Assembly (NCBI GenBank): GCA_032433595.1
Contig: JASWJB010000314.1
Span: forward strand, 1 to 51,893
Direction: 5' to 3'
Source: Conoideocrella luteorostrata
Lineage: Eukaryota > Ascomycota > Sordariomycetes > Hypocreales > Clavicipitaceae
Length of the DNA stretch: 51,893 nt
Below are positions 22,297 to 34,661 of the stretch, piece by piece. The position numbers and the translations under genes are program-made. The notes under the pieces were generated by a model. The model searched no databases. It was not told the DNA's origin and saw only the letters and a program-made list of their open reading frames with translations. The first letter of the stretch is position 1; every line of letters begins with the position of its first letter.

Positions 22297-24249
22297 ATGA
22301 AGTGCCGGCGAATACTCATTGTGTCATTCTTAGGGGCAATCCCTTTGACTTTTGGTTCAAGCATTAACAGAGATGCATGGATTGTTGGACAAACGGTGAA
22401 TACCAGTAGTGGACCAGTTAGTGGGCATGCAGCTCCAGTCTTTCGCGACGTCTCGGAATACCTAGGCATCCCTTTTGCCCAACCGCCTACTGGCAAACTC
22501 CGATTTCATCCTCCGAAAAAGTACACAGAAAATAAACCCATTAATGGGAGTAATTTTGTAAATGCATTCTCTCTAGATATTGATATTCTCATAATATTAA
22601 CCGCACTAGGGGTTTTCCTGCGCCACCGCTGCTTTATCGGGACATAGCTTCCCCGACGTTGGCAAATTACCCCACAATATCTATTCGGAATTAGCAATCC
22701 CAATTCTAAACGCATCAATGTACACAACACAAAAGAGTGAGGATTGCTTAACATTAAATATCTGGACCAAGCCCCAGGCAGGGGACAAAAAGAAAGCCGT
22801 GATGGTTTGGATCCACGGTGGGTCGTTTATCTCTGGTAAGTATCACTAGGCAGACTAAATAATCAAGGCAAGACTGTAACTAATAGCGATTGTAACCCAG
22901 GATCATCAAGCGTAGCCTGGTACAATGGGCAAACATTTGCTAGCAGGGAAGACGTCGTCTTGGTATCGATAAAGTATAGCAGCCACTCGTAATATTATGT
23001 TCTCCCACTAACTTTTGTCTTTCTAGCTATCGATTGTCAATTTTTGGGTTTCCGGGCAACCCAGTCGGTCGGCCAAATCTTGGACTGCTTGACCAGCGAC
23101 TAGCCATCGAATGGATTCGAGATAATATAGCTGCCTTTGGTGGCGACCCAACTCGCATCACTCTATTTGGAGAATCTGCCGGAGGAGCTTCTGCTGATTT
23201 TTTCTCATACGCTTGGACTAATGACCCCATCGCTACCGGTTTCATCCTCATGAGCGGCTCAGCTTTCGGGGTTGAGCAGCTGTTGAACAGCACGGCTAAT
23301 GCGTTTTGGTTCAATGCGACTAAGAGCGCAGGGTGTGGCGACAACTCGACAGACTTTAATAAGGTTTATGAGTGCATGAGGTCTAAGCCAGCAGAACATA
23401 TTACTAAGAGTCTACCGAGCTCGTCCCTTGACGGCTCAAGCACACCGTTTAATCCAGTAATTGACGAATTTTTGGTATTTTCCGATTATACAAAAAGGAA
23501 GCCTATTAAGGCGCCAATTCTCGTCGGAACTGCGGACTATGAGGCTGGACTTGCTCTCTTGATGAACCCAGCGACCCCTAAAGAGGATATAGCAAAACTT
23601 AACTCTTTGGCATTTGACTGTCCGGCCGCTATGCGTTCTGCTGCATCGGTGTTGAGTGGGAATCCTACATGGAGGTATCGGTGGTTTGGAGAATTCCCCA
23701 ACACACGGCTAACAGTTAATCCACCCAGCAAGGCATATCACAGTTCAGAGGTAAGTGTACGGTGAGAAATTACTATGTACAACAAAAGCGCTGATTTTGC
23801 CACAGCTCTCTACGTTGTTTAACACTTCATTAACTCATCTTGTGCCCGACACGCTAGAGGAGAAAGCTATTGCGTCATACTTTCGTGGTCTCTGGGCGGC
23901 ATTCGCCAAAGATGCGGTGAATGGCGCTGCGAGGTACGGTGATGGTTTGCCAATGTACTCCACTAACCAATCTACGCTAATTCGACTGGGCTATAATAAC
24001 AAGACTGGGCCAAATCTGGGTATTGGCGGTCAATATGATGTTGGTTGTCAGAAAATTCAAGTGGTGATTAGCCCAAACAAGGGTTCTAAATTAACTTCAA
24101 CCCCATCTTTAAGTTCAGGGCCAGTAAACCCTACTAATAGCGTTAGCTTAGGTAGTCGATTAGGTCCTAGTAGTACACTTCTACTTAGTGTTGTTAATTA
24201 TTGGTTAATTAACTATTTAAGCGGACTAAGTTCCCCTTCTTATAGTTAA
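22297..24249 (+). CDS. Secreted type-B carboxylesterase/lipase
   Basis: Five exons (22297-22557, 22610-22835, 22901-22973, 23027-23750, 23806-24249) splice in frame to 575 aa, typical for the family. A signal peptide (about 1-20) precedes the alpha/beta-hydrolase fold: [43 protein letters not shown] (oxyanion loop), and the nucleophile elbow FGESAGGAS with Ser237. Glu359 (GTADYEAG) and His425 (AYHSSE) complete the triad. The last 50 residues are Ser/Thr/Pro-rich, ending in a hydrophobic segment and a short tail, which could be a GPI signal; this part is AT-rich compared with the rest. It hydrolyses carboxylic esters; the natural substrate is unknown. Alone between relics but structurally intact. 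Confidence 0.92.
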
Positions 24250-25092
24250 TTTCTACTTAACAATTATTAATTATTCTGAGTTAATCTCGTCTTTATAACT
24301 GTGCTACGTACGCTTATAAAATACTAAAACTTATCCGAAAAACCTTTGCGTGGAAAGGATATCACCGATCTCGTGGAGCACTCCGGAAAAATAAGAGTGG
24401 CGAAGCAAACAAAGGCGTCTGTGTTAGATCCTTACAACAAACTGTATTTTGTCTAAGAAGTCTGATAAGAGATGCTCGCTATTACAGGGATTGACCGCTA
24501 AGGATTCGTAGAGGCGCCTTTGAATGTCTGCGGTAAAGACCTCTTTAAGATACCTCTCGTCAAGTCGAAGATCGATATGTTCTGGGTGCTTCAATTTAGA
24601 GTAGGTTCTATCATTCGGCTGAGCCTGAAGGTGTTCAAAAGATTAAACTCAAATATGTTGAGGAACAATATGGCTCTAGGGGAGAGTTAGGCTACAGTTA
24701 TGAGGTTATCGGCAATCAAGATATATGACAATAAATATGAGAAGTGGTTAGGGTGTTTACTCTTCTCAGCTGGTGCACGAGGGTTCCATTATCTTTGCTT
24801 TTTCTTAAGCGCTCCCTTTAGGCACCGTACTTAATATAGTTAACCCATTAAGTACTATAGCTAACAGGCAGCGAGAGGAATGTGGGTGTCACGACTGGGG
24901 TTCTAATATAGCAGAGTGAAGGACAAGACTTCTCATGCATTTAGTTGCTTAGTAGTGACGAGGTAGCAACTTAATTATTAGCAGTTTTAATCTCTGCCTT
25001 CTCTATAGATTTAGTCCTTTTCCTCTATTTATGCTCGCTACTATCCCGCGCCGAAGAATTTGCTAGCTGCATGATATTCTCCCCCGCTGGCC
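24250..25092. other. Decayed intergenic region
   Basis: No gene recognised; frequent stops in all frames. A TGTCACGACTGGGG word at about 24889 resembles a fungal LTR start, but no matching end was found. Confidence 0.4.
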
Positions 25093-25133
25093 TTGGGTGC
25101 ATTGCCAGTTCTACGACTCCGCGCAGGGTTATC

Positions 25134-25173
25134 GAGAGTGGCGGTCTCTGACAGAAAGTGGTCGTCTCTGACA
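25134..25173 (-). repeat. Tandem ends of LTR family D
   Basis: Read on the minus strand, two successive TGTCAGAGACSRCCAC words (plus-strand ends 25153 and 25173) match the left end of the element at 20644-20750. The rest of the element is not recognisable here. Confidence 0.45.
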
Positions 25174-25744
25174 GTGGGGCTCATGGGCATTCCCTTGCGT
25201 CGTTTGGTGCATTCAAGTGGCCTGATTGGATTTGATATTGCCATAACACAGCTATTCGTACGTGTCCATTCTTTAACACATGCTGTGAGGCAAGCCGAGC
25301 CGCTGCAGTTCGGGATCACCAACGACGTATTCAACACGGCCGAGTGCACCGAGGCACATCAAAAAAATATCATCTCAGTAGTGTCTCAGATCATTAATGT
25401 TGGAAACCCTCCGTCAAGCACAATAGGAAGCACGGAGCAGGTCAACTTTCGGCCACGATATTTATATGACAAATCAGGGCTTCCACCTTGACTTGTTTTC
25501 TATTCTTAGATAGACAGATTTGAATACATTGTTTTTGCATTTTGAAGCATTGATCTAGATCACTACACAACACCCTGTGTAACCTACACTTAATCGTATC
25601 ACTGTCTAACATCTCGGCAGCTCGGTCAACGTGAACGGCATCATAGAATAAAAATGGTGGTTTACTAAATTTTAGCGAACAATCAGCTCCGAGGCGCCGG
25701 AGAAAAACATATATATTACTGTTCAACCTATCAACATCCTATTT

Positions 25745-26100
25745 CTAGAGCATTCCGGCTTTTTCGGTCGTGCAGAAGAGTTTGACACATTGTTCGAGAC
25801 AGTCGAGAAACCTAAAGACGCATAGCCACTTTTCTGTCTTCTATAAGGTGGAGATGGACTTGGGAAGACACAGATTGCGCTCAAGTTCACCTATCACTAT
25901 GGGTATTATTTCAACGAGGGGTTCCAACTGATGGTGTAGAATAGCGTCAGAGTTATCGCCGAAAATTTCTCGAAACTTGGTTAGGTCGAAATAGCAGAGG
26001 ACAGACCCTCAGCCATATTGCCACTGAGCTGATATTGTTATGTTATTGCGGCCAGAGCAACTACACAGTGGAAACTTGGCAGGAATGGATAGAATGAATT
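25745..26100 (+). pseudogene. NB-ARC (NLR-like) relic
   Basis: Fragments in shifting frames read FFGRAEEFDTLFETVEKPKD, then a P-loop GGDGLGKTQIALKFTYHYG, then VRVIAENFSKLG. That is the usual order at the start of a fungal NB-ARC/STAND NTPase. Stops fall within and after the P-loop. A frame at 25093-25491 may be part of the same dead gene, but I do not recognise it. A related intact gene lies at 37214-40608. Confidence 0.65.
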
Positions 26101-26941
26101 GAATTAATGATGTCCGATGCCTTCTAAATTGAGGGGGAATTTCTTCCTTTTATGCCTGAATTCAACTAATCCGTCAGATTCCTTCGATTCCACGTTGCCC
26201 TGTAAAGCTGAACACCTCGTGCAGCTACTCACTAGCTTGTTCAGCTGCTTCAATAATGCCTTCAATAATGCTCTCACTGATCTAGCTATTTACGTCACTG
26301 ATCTTCCTGACAGACACAATTCTCCTCTCAACAGATGTCTATCGCCTTGTCTATAGTAATGTTGCATTTACGGTACAGAACTTAGGCGGGAAATGTCAAC
26401 ATGAGGCATATGTCGAGGATGGGCACAGTCGACTTGCGGGAACTGCTACGCGGGCATTTCTACGTCTAGCAATGCATGTGACTGCGAGCACTCGGATACA
26501 TTTTGCCGTCCTAGCTAGTTGAGGTTTGCTTGAAGGGAGTAATTGCATCTAGCATGTTTCGCAGCAGAATATTATTGGCGCATTCAATTTGGGAAATATT
26601 CCACAGCAGCCCGAAATGAAGCGAAAATAGAAGCCAGCGGACGAAAAATAGGTTTTGGGTGGAGCTTTAGGCTGTTAAAGTATTGATTATCACGGGAGGG
26701 GTTGAGCTCCGCTTTTCAGCTTCCCTGAATGCGGGGTTCCCCTAACAAAGCGCCGCCAGAATAAAGGCGCACTAACTGGCCATGTCCAAACGAAGAAGTA
26801 AAATAAAGGTCGTTGCAATAAAACCCTCCATAAATTGGAAAAGAGTTAAGCACATCGCTAATCAATTGAACCCCCTTCTGGCAACACCAAGTCTGGCTGG
26901 CGGCTCCTATGTGCGAGCCCTCCAAATCAGCATAGTGATCT

Positions 26942-28316
26942 ATGTCTGATGATATCATGGCGCCCGCCGGAAAGACTTCCTCCGATCTATTGGGTCCACC
27001 AGGACAGCCCGACATTGCATATGTGCCAGATCTGGAGAATTACCAAGCAAGGTCTAGACGACGACATTACGACGAACAACTCGATAAGACCTTGCCTCCT
27101 GGATTTCCAAACCGGGTGAGCTCGAAGCTTGCTTGGAAGGGAGCGACAGTCCATGAGGAGTATAACTGGGCTTATCATTTGACTTTGGCAGATGTTGAAG
27201 AAGTAGAGGCAGCTCTCGCGCACTTTAGGTCGCTTGGACAGCCCTCTGCAATTGGAGATGTGAGCCAAGTGACATTCCCACTTCCGACGCTTCATACTGT
27301 ATTACGCGGTATCTCGAACGATATTCATAATGGGCATGGTTTCAAGGTTGTCCGCGGCTTGCCAGTTCAATTCCATAGTAGAGAAGAGAATATTATCATC
27401 TTTGCTGGTATCTCCGCACGCATTGCGCCAATCCGAGGGCGCCAGGACAACATTTACAGAGGCGAGCCAGCTGATGTCATGATACTTCATATCAAAGACC
27501 TGACCAATACTAAGGATGCGCACACAATTAGAGCTCCAGCCTTTACTTCGGAGAAGCAAGTCTTCCATACCGACTCTGGAGATGTTGTTTCGCTCTTTGC
27601 TCTTGAAGCCGCTACTAAAGGGGGCCAGAGTAAACTCGCAAGTAGCTGGAGCATATATAATGAATTAGCTGCAACGCGACCGGATATGATCAGAACTTTG
27701 GCTGAGCCTTGGCCAGTGGATGAGTATGAGCAAACTTCTTTGTTTCGATTTACGTAGCCCAGTATTTTCTGATGCAAGGCAGTTTCCGCAAGACAGATAA
27801 AGGCTATCATCTCCGACCCCTTTTATTTCACCAACCCAGGGCAGACACGTCCCCTCAGCGCATTATTATTCAATTCGCACGCAGAGTTTTTACGGGATAC
27901 TGGACGCGGCCGCGCTCAGCCGATATTCCCCCTATTACTGAAGCGCAAGCTGAAGCGCTCGATGCCTTGCACTTCCTCGCAGAGCGGTATGCACTAAGTC
28001 TGGATTTCCAACCAGGGGACATCCAGTACGTCAACAACTTGAGTATTGTCCATGCTCGAGATGAATACACGGATAGTCCCGATAAGCAGTAAGACAACAT
28101 ATAGATCTTGTAGTGTATTGTATGCTTGCTGAATCTTGGGAAACTAGGCGTCATTTGATTAGAATGTGGCTACGGGATCCGGACTTGGCGTGGCCAACAC
28201 CAGAGGCCCTCATCAAGGGATGGACGAGAATCTACGACAATATCAGACCGGATAAAAGTGTCTTTCCACTGGAGCCGTTTATGCGGGAACCCAGCTCCGG
28301 GACAGTGCAGCACTGA
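26942..28316 (+). CDS. TauD/TfdA-like Fe(II)/2-oxoglutarate dioxygenase
   Basis: The first segment (26942-27741) contains GHGFKVVRGLP and the iron-binding H-x-D in QVFHTDSGD (His209, Asp211). A second segment (27783-28088) carries YHLRPLLFHQ, IIIQFARRVFTGYW (2-oxoglutarate-binding Arg region) and the distal His in NLSIVHARDEY. An intron at 28089-28147 joins a last exon (RHLIRMWLRDPDLAWPTP) ending at 28316. The first frame would otherwise stop at TAG 27755-27757. A 41-nt intron at 27742-27782 with a weak donor (GTTTCG) bridges it in frame for 424 aa. If that intron is not real, the gene is broken there. The family hydroxylates or desaturates small acids such as taurine-like or secondary-metabolite substrates; the substrate here is unknown. 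Confidence 0.72.
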
Positions 28317-29279
28317 TAATTCACGCGTACAGATCATTTCAAAGCTGGTTGACTGATTTGGCCCCTATTATTGGTTGTACCCGCAAGTACCTGTAGCCAT
28401 CTGTTTCGGAGACGATAGTATTAAGGCGTCGTATACTATCCAGGAAGGAGTATGGCCCGCGAGTCAAAAAGCCAGAGAAATTTAATCAAGGCTAATAGAC
28501 AGAGCACATTACGAGGTCCATAGCAACTCTGCAATCAGGAGGGGCTGGAATGGGATGTCAGGTATGCTACGGTCATTCACGGATTACTATTGCTATCTAG
28601 AGGACAGCCACGTTGGGCCATCGGCCCAATGGTTCACCTAGTGCGTATCGATATACCGCTATTTAGCTTATATTTCGATGCCTACTTTTTCTTAGCCCCT
28701 CTCCTCTCTCGAATCTATAATGCTAAAGGCCCTTCCAAATGTCTATAATATCAATGTACCGCAAGGACAACTTAGGGTTATTCGCCTACGTACAAGACTT
28801 ATGACATAAAAGCGATCACTGCGAGGGTCAGCGAGATGACACGCCAGTAATGAATTGTCGATGTTGTGGCAGACCACTCTTACTGAAGGAGTTGACAGTA
28901 GTATCCCAGCGGGTTTCTGTGATCACCCGCCGTGCCGTCCACTATATCTGCCTACTATGGGTTCTAAAACATCTATAAGCTAGATAAAAAGTCGGGCAGT
29001 CCTTTTTATTCCACCGGATCGCCCTTGAAGACAATTATTGCCTCTAAGTACACAGTACGCTCGTCACGCGCGGTCTAATAGGGTTAGCTGAGCAATTTTG
29101 CTCAAGTGTCACGATCACTAAGCGATAAACTCGAATATACCGAGGCCCAATACGGCAGCCCCTGTTCCATTTCCATGATAGAGGATCTTGTGGAAACAAC
29201 CTTGTTACATGAATGAAAGGAAGCGAAGAGACGGACTTGATGAGTTGGGTCATGAAGTGATGAGGTCTTATGCGTCTAG
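28317..29279. other. Intergenic, no gene recognised
   Basis: About 1 kb without supported genes or RNA genes, ending at the target duplication TCTAG of the next LTR. Confidence 0.45.
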
Positions 29280-29487
29280 TGTGATGGACTGACCTTGGGG
29301 CGTCTGCATACAAAGATCTAGAGAAGTAACTACTAAATTAAAGAAGGAAGAAGAGAGAAGAATGAGGGATCCTTCCCTGTTTACGGTATTCTCTTCTCTC
29401 CCTAGTAGCGGAACGCGCGTGCGCATCGTCTAAAAGGCGCGCGCGCCTCCCGCTTATGGACGCGAGTCAAAGCTCGAGTCCGTAACA
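29280..29487 (-). mobile_element. Solo LTR, family E
   Basis: On the minus strand it begins TGTTACGGACTCGAGC and ends CAGTCCATCACA. TCTAG flanks both sides (29275-29279 and 29488-29492). Its partner at 44463-44697 ends CAGTTTATTACA, differing by C-to-T transitions only in this block, as RIP would produce. Confidence 0.85.
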
Positions 29488-29687
29488 TCTAGTACGAAAT
29501 GCGCTTCCAAGGCCAGAACAAGCTAATTGAAGCTTCTGTGGGTAGCCACAGCTGGCCATATGCAGACAGTCTGCGCGAAACTTCTATGAAGGTTATAGAG
29601 GTGCTCTGTAGCAGAATGAAGCAGCGATATTAGCTTCATCTTTTGTATAAGTTGAGGCGAGGCATGCCTTAGTCCTCAGCGTCCATC

Positions 29688-30737
29688 TCAGTCCGCGTTT
29701 GGGCCGGGCTTCTTTGGTTGGGCCATGTCAGTGGTGGACGCCTTGTCGCTCGTTTTCGTGACGCCACTAGCTACTTCTGGCTTTTCATTCTTTGAGTCGA
29801 ACCTCTTTCGCAAAGACAGGATTATCTTGAAGAACCAATAAAAGTTTAGAAACGTCAACGTGGCTCCACAAGTGAGGTGCGTGAGGCAGAGCCAGAATGG
29901 TATCCTCGATGACCCAGTATCAAACTGCAGCTTTGACTTGTGACAACCCGGGAAACCTGCCAACCCCACGGGACTACGTGGGCCTGGAACGTAAGTCATC
30001 TCCTCGCGCTTGATGGCCCATACGTCATACAAAGCAGCAGCCGCCTGAGATGTTCCATAGATCAGGCGGCAGCAAAAGAAGATAATGACGAGAAGTATTC
30101 CGTTAATGAGTTGCGCACGTGAGCCAGTCATATCTAGCTTATCGAGAAACCAATGGATATTGACAAAAGGGGTCGAAAGCTGCCACAGCAAGAAGTTACA
30201 GCTATAGAAGTTGATAAAGGGACGCTAGAGATATATGTTAGTCAGCCGGTTGCATATTTATGGCTGGATAAAAGGTACGGCGACAAGACTCACGAATCCA
30301 AGCAAGTAGATAGTTAGGGCACTGGCGGCATGGGCAACAGTTTCCACGCCGAATACCTCAATATTTGGAGCCGTTCTGCACAGATCCCACAGAAAATAAC
30401 CTGTGGCGAGGGCCTGGGTCATGCCCGAGGCCCTAGTATAGCCGTAAACGCGCTCCAGCCGGTTCATGTTCATGCTCCGCCGCTCCTTGTCTGTTAAGAT
30501 GACCAAAAGTGACAGCATGTTGATTACTATGCTTTGTAGTAACGAGACCACGCGGGCATTCCATTTCATCTTCGTTCTTTCAGACAGGACGGTGTACTTT
30601 GCAGGAAAAAGTCGCCTCGAGAGCGCTGGCGATATAACCGCATTCATGAGCTCACAGACCAGGAAACTTAACAGAATCTCGTGGATATGTAACGAAAGAG
30701 TCATTAGGCTTAGTCGGCAGGCCCAAGGTTCGAGCAT
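29688..30737 (-). CDS. TLC-domain membrane protein
   Basis: Two exons (30294-30737 and 29688-30224; intron 69 bp, donor GTGAGT, acceptor CTCTAG) give 326 aa. Several hydrophobic helices surround the TLC (TRAM-LAG1-CLN8) signature: VETVAHAASALTIYLLGF, RPFINFYSCNFLLWQLST, PFVNIHWFLDKLDMTGS and FCCRLIYGTSQA. TMEM56/CLN8-like members act in lipid handling or ER trafficking. The Lys-rich tail with KKP may be cytosolic. Frame intact; no functional link to its neighbours is evident. Confidence 0.88.
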
Positions 30738-30965
30738 GACGGGCGAAGTAGGATTTTGGACGTATGGGGACGTCTGGATCGCGTTCGCAAGTTTTTAAGA
30801 GGTAGGGCGAGACGAATGCTTGAGCAGTTTGTAAACAGTTCAGCTGAAGCAGCGGAGCTCTTCAGCTCTCATTAGGGAAAGCGGAGCTTTGCCTGAGATT
30901 TGTGATCAAGCAAGGCAAGGGCAACAACAGAGACGAGCGCAGCTTCCCGCTTTACATCTTTGATG

Positions 30966-31236
30966 TGTCGGATTGAAGAGGTCATTGACGTTGACTAGTG
31001 GGAGGGCTATCGAATGTCGCGGAGGAATTTGGTCATGACCTCGGAAAGGCCGATAATGCGGGGTTAATACGAGGAATACGAGACATCAGTGGTAGGAAGG
31101 AAAGCAGGCATTAAAGGAAGCATTTGGACGCGAATTGGAAGGGCAATCAGATTATCTATCATGATCGTCAGTATTCATCAATTTACATGCTCTTTATTTT
31201 TCCTTCTAATTCACTTCCATACTGTCGCTTCCGACA
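30966..31236 (+). mobile_element. Solo LTR, family B (diverged)
   Basis: Begins TGTCGGAT and ends ACTGTCGCTTCCGACA. Blocks such as GAGGTCATT-ACGTTGACTAGTGG and GGTAGGAA-GAAAGCA match the copy at 2365-2583, with an extra 50 bp in the middle. The flanking bases (TGATG / TAGTA) do not match, so the duplication has decayed or the ends are recombinant. Confidence 0.65.
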
Positions 31237-31621
31237 TAGTAAGCTGGCACCTGTGATCTCCAGTGTTTTCTATCACTCTCTAATTGGTCGAATTTGTTAA
31301 TTCGTTCGGCTATTGGTTAGTGAACTTCGTGATGTATCGTGATGTATTACGTCGCGCAGATGTGGTGTTAAGGAACCATAAGATACAGAAAAAAAGGCAA
31401 TGAGATTCTACCATAGGAGAAGCCCGCTGCAGGCGCCCCTGGAGGGGAAAAAAGAATTATCACATAAAATAATACCTCCACTAGTGTGCGCCGTTCACGT
31501 AACCTAACCCTACATACTATTATGCCGGGCGACACTGTCTCTTTTCGGCTCAGACCCACAGGCACCCCTACCCCTATCAGCACGGTCAACCTAGAGTGGC
31601 CTTTGGTAGTGCTCTGAAACC

Positions 31622-31857
31622 TGTTGGAATTAATAAGAGAGGTTCAAATTTGTTTGCATTGATGGGAAGTGCGGCGTTACTGTGATGATGGATGCAGAAT
31701 CCCTCGTCTGACGGCCTCGTCCAAATCCCCCTATAAATACCCCTATAACCTGAGACACTTCCGTCCTGAATTTCTGCCTTAGGCCCAGAGGCCACGTAAC
31801 CTTTCTCTCACAGCCCGTGTATCCACATATCCACCCATACATACGTGTAATCCAACA
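31622..31857 (+). mobile_element. Solo LTR, family A
   Basis: Begins TGTTGGAATT and ends TCCAACA, with a perfect 5-bp target duplication AAACC (31617-31621 and 31858-31862). Best-preserved copy of the family in the window. Confidence 0.92.
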
Positions 31858-31862
31858 AAACC

Positions 31863-32752
31863 TGCCACACCAAAATAACACGCACCGCGTTGTTGTTTAA
31901 TTAACCACTTGACTACGGTGCAAAAGTGTAGGCCTACTGAACTGTTATTCCAGTAGCTGCAATTAGGGCTTTTACTCTGCGCAACAGTTGTATGGCACCA
32001 CCAACAATCAGCAGCTCGCGGCAAAGACACTAGCAAAGCAAGCCAAATCGCGAGGCAGGCATTGCGGCAGACCGTAATCCCTACGTTTAGCGGGTGAATC
32101 CTTTATTAACAATAACTATAGCTGACTTGAGCAAGCTGCTAACAACACATGCTGGCCTTCCTTAGATGCTACTATGAAATCCCCAGTCGCCACAAAGGTG
32201 TTAAACGTGCGATGTAGCTCTTTGCGCATCGGCAATTGCTAGGATTGCTATTATAGTGTTAATTAGCAGGCAGAAGAAGTTCCCTCTAAGGGACTGTTTC
32301 TAATTAGTTATGGATCCATGTTATCATAAAACTGATGCTTTACGGTTATATTAATTCGTGAACACTTTCAGGATTATGCTCGGCGCTATGTATGATCTAC
32401 CCACCAACATGCATTTCAAACAACCCAAAATAATCGAGGGCTAGCATTAACGTGATGACTGAGTTTAAATTTGCCCACAAAATAATGAACACCCTCTCTA
32501 CTTCACAGCCAAAATTTCCTCCATATAGCGAGTTGCTCAGCCGTGCCACTCCACTACTACTGAGTAAGCTGTGGTACCATCCGAATAGTGCCCCGTGGTT
32601 TATACCTTGAAGTTAACCTCGTGGACTGCATCGAATCCCTCGCTGGTAGTTGGATTTTCGAAGCGCGGCACAAGATTAAGGAATTGCAACCGCGGATATA
32701 CAGGCCGGTTCTCCAGGTTCATCTCATTTTTTAGCTCGTTAGTTCATGATGC
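31863..32752. other. Intergenic, no gene recognised
   Basis: About 0.9 kb of AT-rich sequence with only short frames and no supported feature. Confidence 0.45.
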
Positions 32753-34015
32753 CTAGCAAAACAGAGCTGTATTGCGTACCAAGGTTCCACCAAGAGCTCG
32801 GACGGCATCATTGTGGATGCATAAATCTGCCGATGCCGTGAAAAGAAATGCATCGACCGTTATGCCGTGTTTCGAAGCTAATGATACCCAAGTCTTTCGA
32901 GTTTCAATGTCGATGTTCAAGTCGTCTGGCCTTGTTAGGAAAAAGTCGACGCTTACGTCAGAGCAAGTTACAAACCGATCACAACCTAAAGTAGTCTTGG
33001 TTACATACCTGCAAAGCTGCGACTGTTGAGGCTAAACTTACTGGAATTCTTTGCTTAACTGCTTCGTCAACTGCCAGGATGAAAGATTGACGAGATTTAT
33101 ACAAGCGTGAATCTTGTCTCTCAAACCCATAATCTCGAAGGACACGGTGATAGAACGTAGTCTTTCCCGCTCCTGGAAGCCCAACGAGGATAATCATCGA
33201 CGTGGATTGCAACTGTGCAACGTCCACTGACGATACCACCATTAATTAGTCCTGATGTACTCGCTAATAATTTAGGCTCTTACTCGCCTTTGCACTCTTT
33301 CTCTTCATTTCCGTCAAGGTGCCACTCTGGGTGAAATTTGTGGCTTCGAGGTTGCTGGGGCTCGCCCAGAAAGAACTCCTCAGGTGTATAAAATGGAACT
33401 TCAGCGTTCATCGCCCAGTGCAGATCTGAGTCTGAGAAGTCAGAGGTGCGGCCAGCCGCATCTCCTACTATGTACGACCGTGCCTTATCAATGGCACGAC
33501 CCTCATTTCCTGTCACCTTTGGTATCATCAACCATAAACCCGGTCTGGGCTTTCTATTCAAGTCGTTCGCACATGCCACGAGCAGGGTGACAGGGATTCT
33601 CAGGGAACGCATGACATGTTCCATTTTCCTCTTGAAAGAAGCAGCTTCCGGGACCTCGTTGCCATCCAAGTCGGTCAATCGTCCCTGGTTGGAAGATATT
33701 ATAACTGTGTAGTTCTCGAGTGCAAGGGTTCGTAGCTTGGTGGGTACAGATTCGTGCCACCACTTCCAATCAGTCTCATCCTTGCCATGTAGAGTTCCCG
33801 ACTTGGAGACGATTAGAGTTTGGTTCTGGCAGCATGGTTCTCAGTTGGAGCGCGTGTTCGAGAGGCTTTAAGAGTCGCTTTACCAAATCAACTGCTATGA
33901 CCTTAATGTTTTCTTGCACTACCGTGTTACCATGTTCTGGCGTCAATCCTGGACAGCGACCGACCAGGACAATACCCTGTGACCGATGCACTGTCCAAGT
34001 CACTAGTCGCTCCAT
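32753..34015 (-). pseudogene. Polynucleotide kinase 3'-phosphatase-like gene, probably inactive
   Basis: Exon 33884-34015 joins exon 33825 downward through a clean intron. The phosphatase motif reads VDLNQTLIVSKSG, with DxDGT replaced by D43-L-N45-Q-T. TDWKWWHESVP, VIISSNQGRLT, a YIVGDAAGR motif and PFYTPEEFFLGE follow, the normal order of the PNK3P domain. A kinase P-loop (ILVGLPGAGKTTFYHRVL) and an end segment NIDIETRKTW-FLFTASADLCIHNDAVRALGG follow, typical of PNKP. The junctions near 33240-33285 and 32940-33040 do not close in frame with strong splice sites. The second catalytic Asp is Asn (one G-to-A change), which should abolish phosphatase activity. PNKP repairs DNA ends; this copy looks like a decaying duplicate. 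Stop at 32753-32755. Confidence 0.7.
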
Positions 34016-34034
34016 TTGAAAGGATCGATGTTTT

Positions 34035-34088
34035 AGCTCGTGGCGGAAAATGGCCTCGTGGCGGAAAATGGCCTCGTGGCGGAATATG
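34035..34088. repeat. Three 18-bp tandem repeats
   Basis: Three tandem copies of GCCTCGTGGCGGAAAATG (first and last with single differences) lie 20 bp upstream of the PNKP-like start. On the minus strand they would encode a repeated six-residue unit (AIFRHE), in frame with the gene. A longer N-terminus is therefore possible, but the ATG at 34015 is the simpler start. Confidence 0.8.
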
Positions 34089-34661
34089 GCCCGTCTTCCA
34101 GGGACGTGAGCAAACAAATAGCTAATTATCTTTGCCAACACTATCAAAAGAATAGGCTAAGCTGAAATGGATAGGCAGAAAACGTTTGCATGGCTACTTG
34201 ACGGGCGAGTTGGAGAACTTCGCTTTGGACAGCGAGATTGTTGACGCTAAAATTTAGAGAAGAAATAACACGTGACCAGGCATACTTCAGTAACAATTTG
34301 CTGATATTGAACTGAATTTTTTATCAACAATAAATTAGTTCTTACAAAATACTATTATAGTCTTAGGTACTCTAGCGCATGATTTAACCACTGTGTGCTA
34401 CCAAAAAACAATTTATTTCCCAGAAGTGTTCTTGCTACAGAAGTCGGATGTCGGGCCCATAACCGCAGTTTGGAACTAAAGACATTTGATGGCTTCCGTC
34501 ACCAAATTTTGTGGGGTTTTAGCTTAACCCCGCATTCGTTACGAAGGATACCCTAAACCATCGAGTCTTGCCAGGTGGCAGACACAAATACAAATGTTAG
34601 CTCATATCAGACTTCAATCTTGATAGTGTTCATCTCAGTGACCCTAGAATAAATACGCACC

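Noticed and set aside
24889..24960. TGTCACGACTGGGG as an LTR start
   Set aside because: No matching end, second copy or target duplication could be found.
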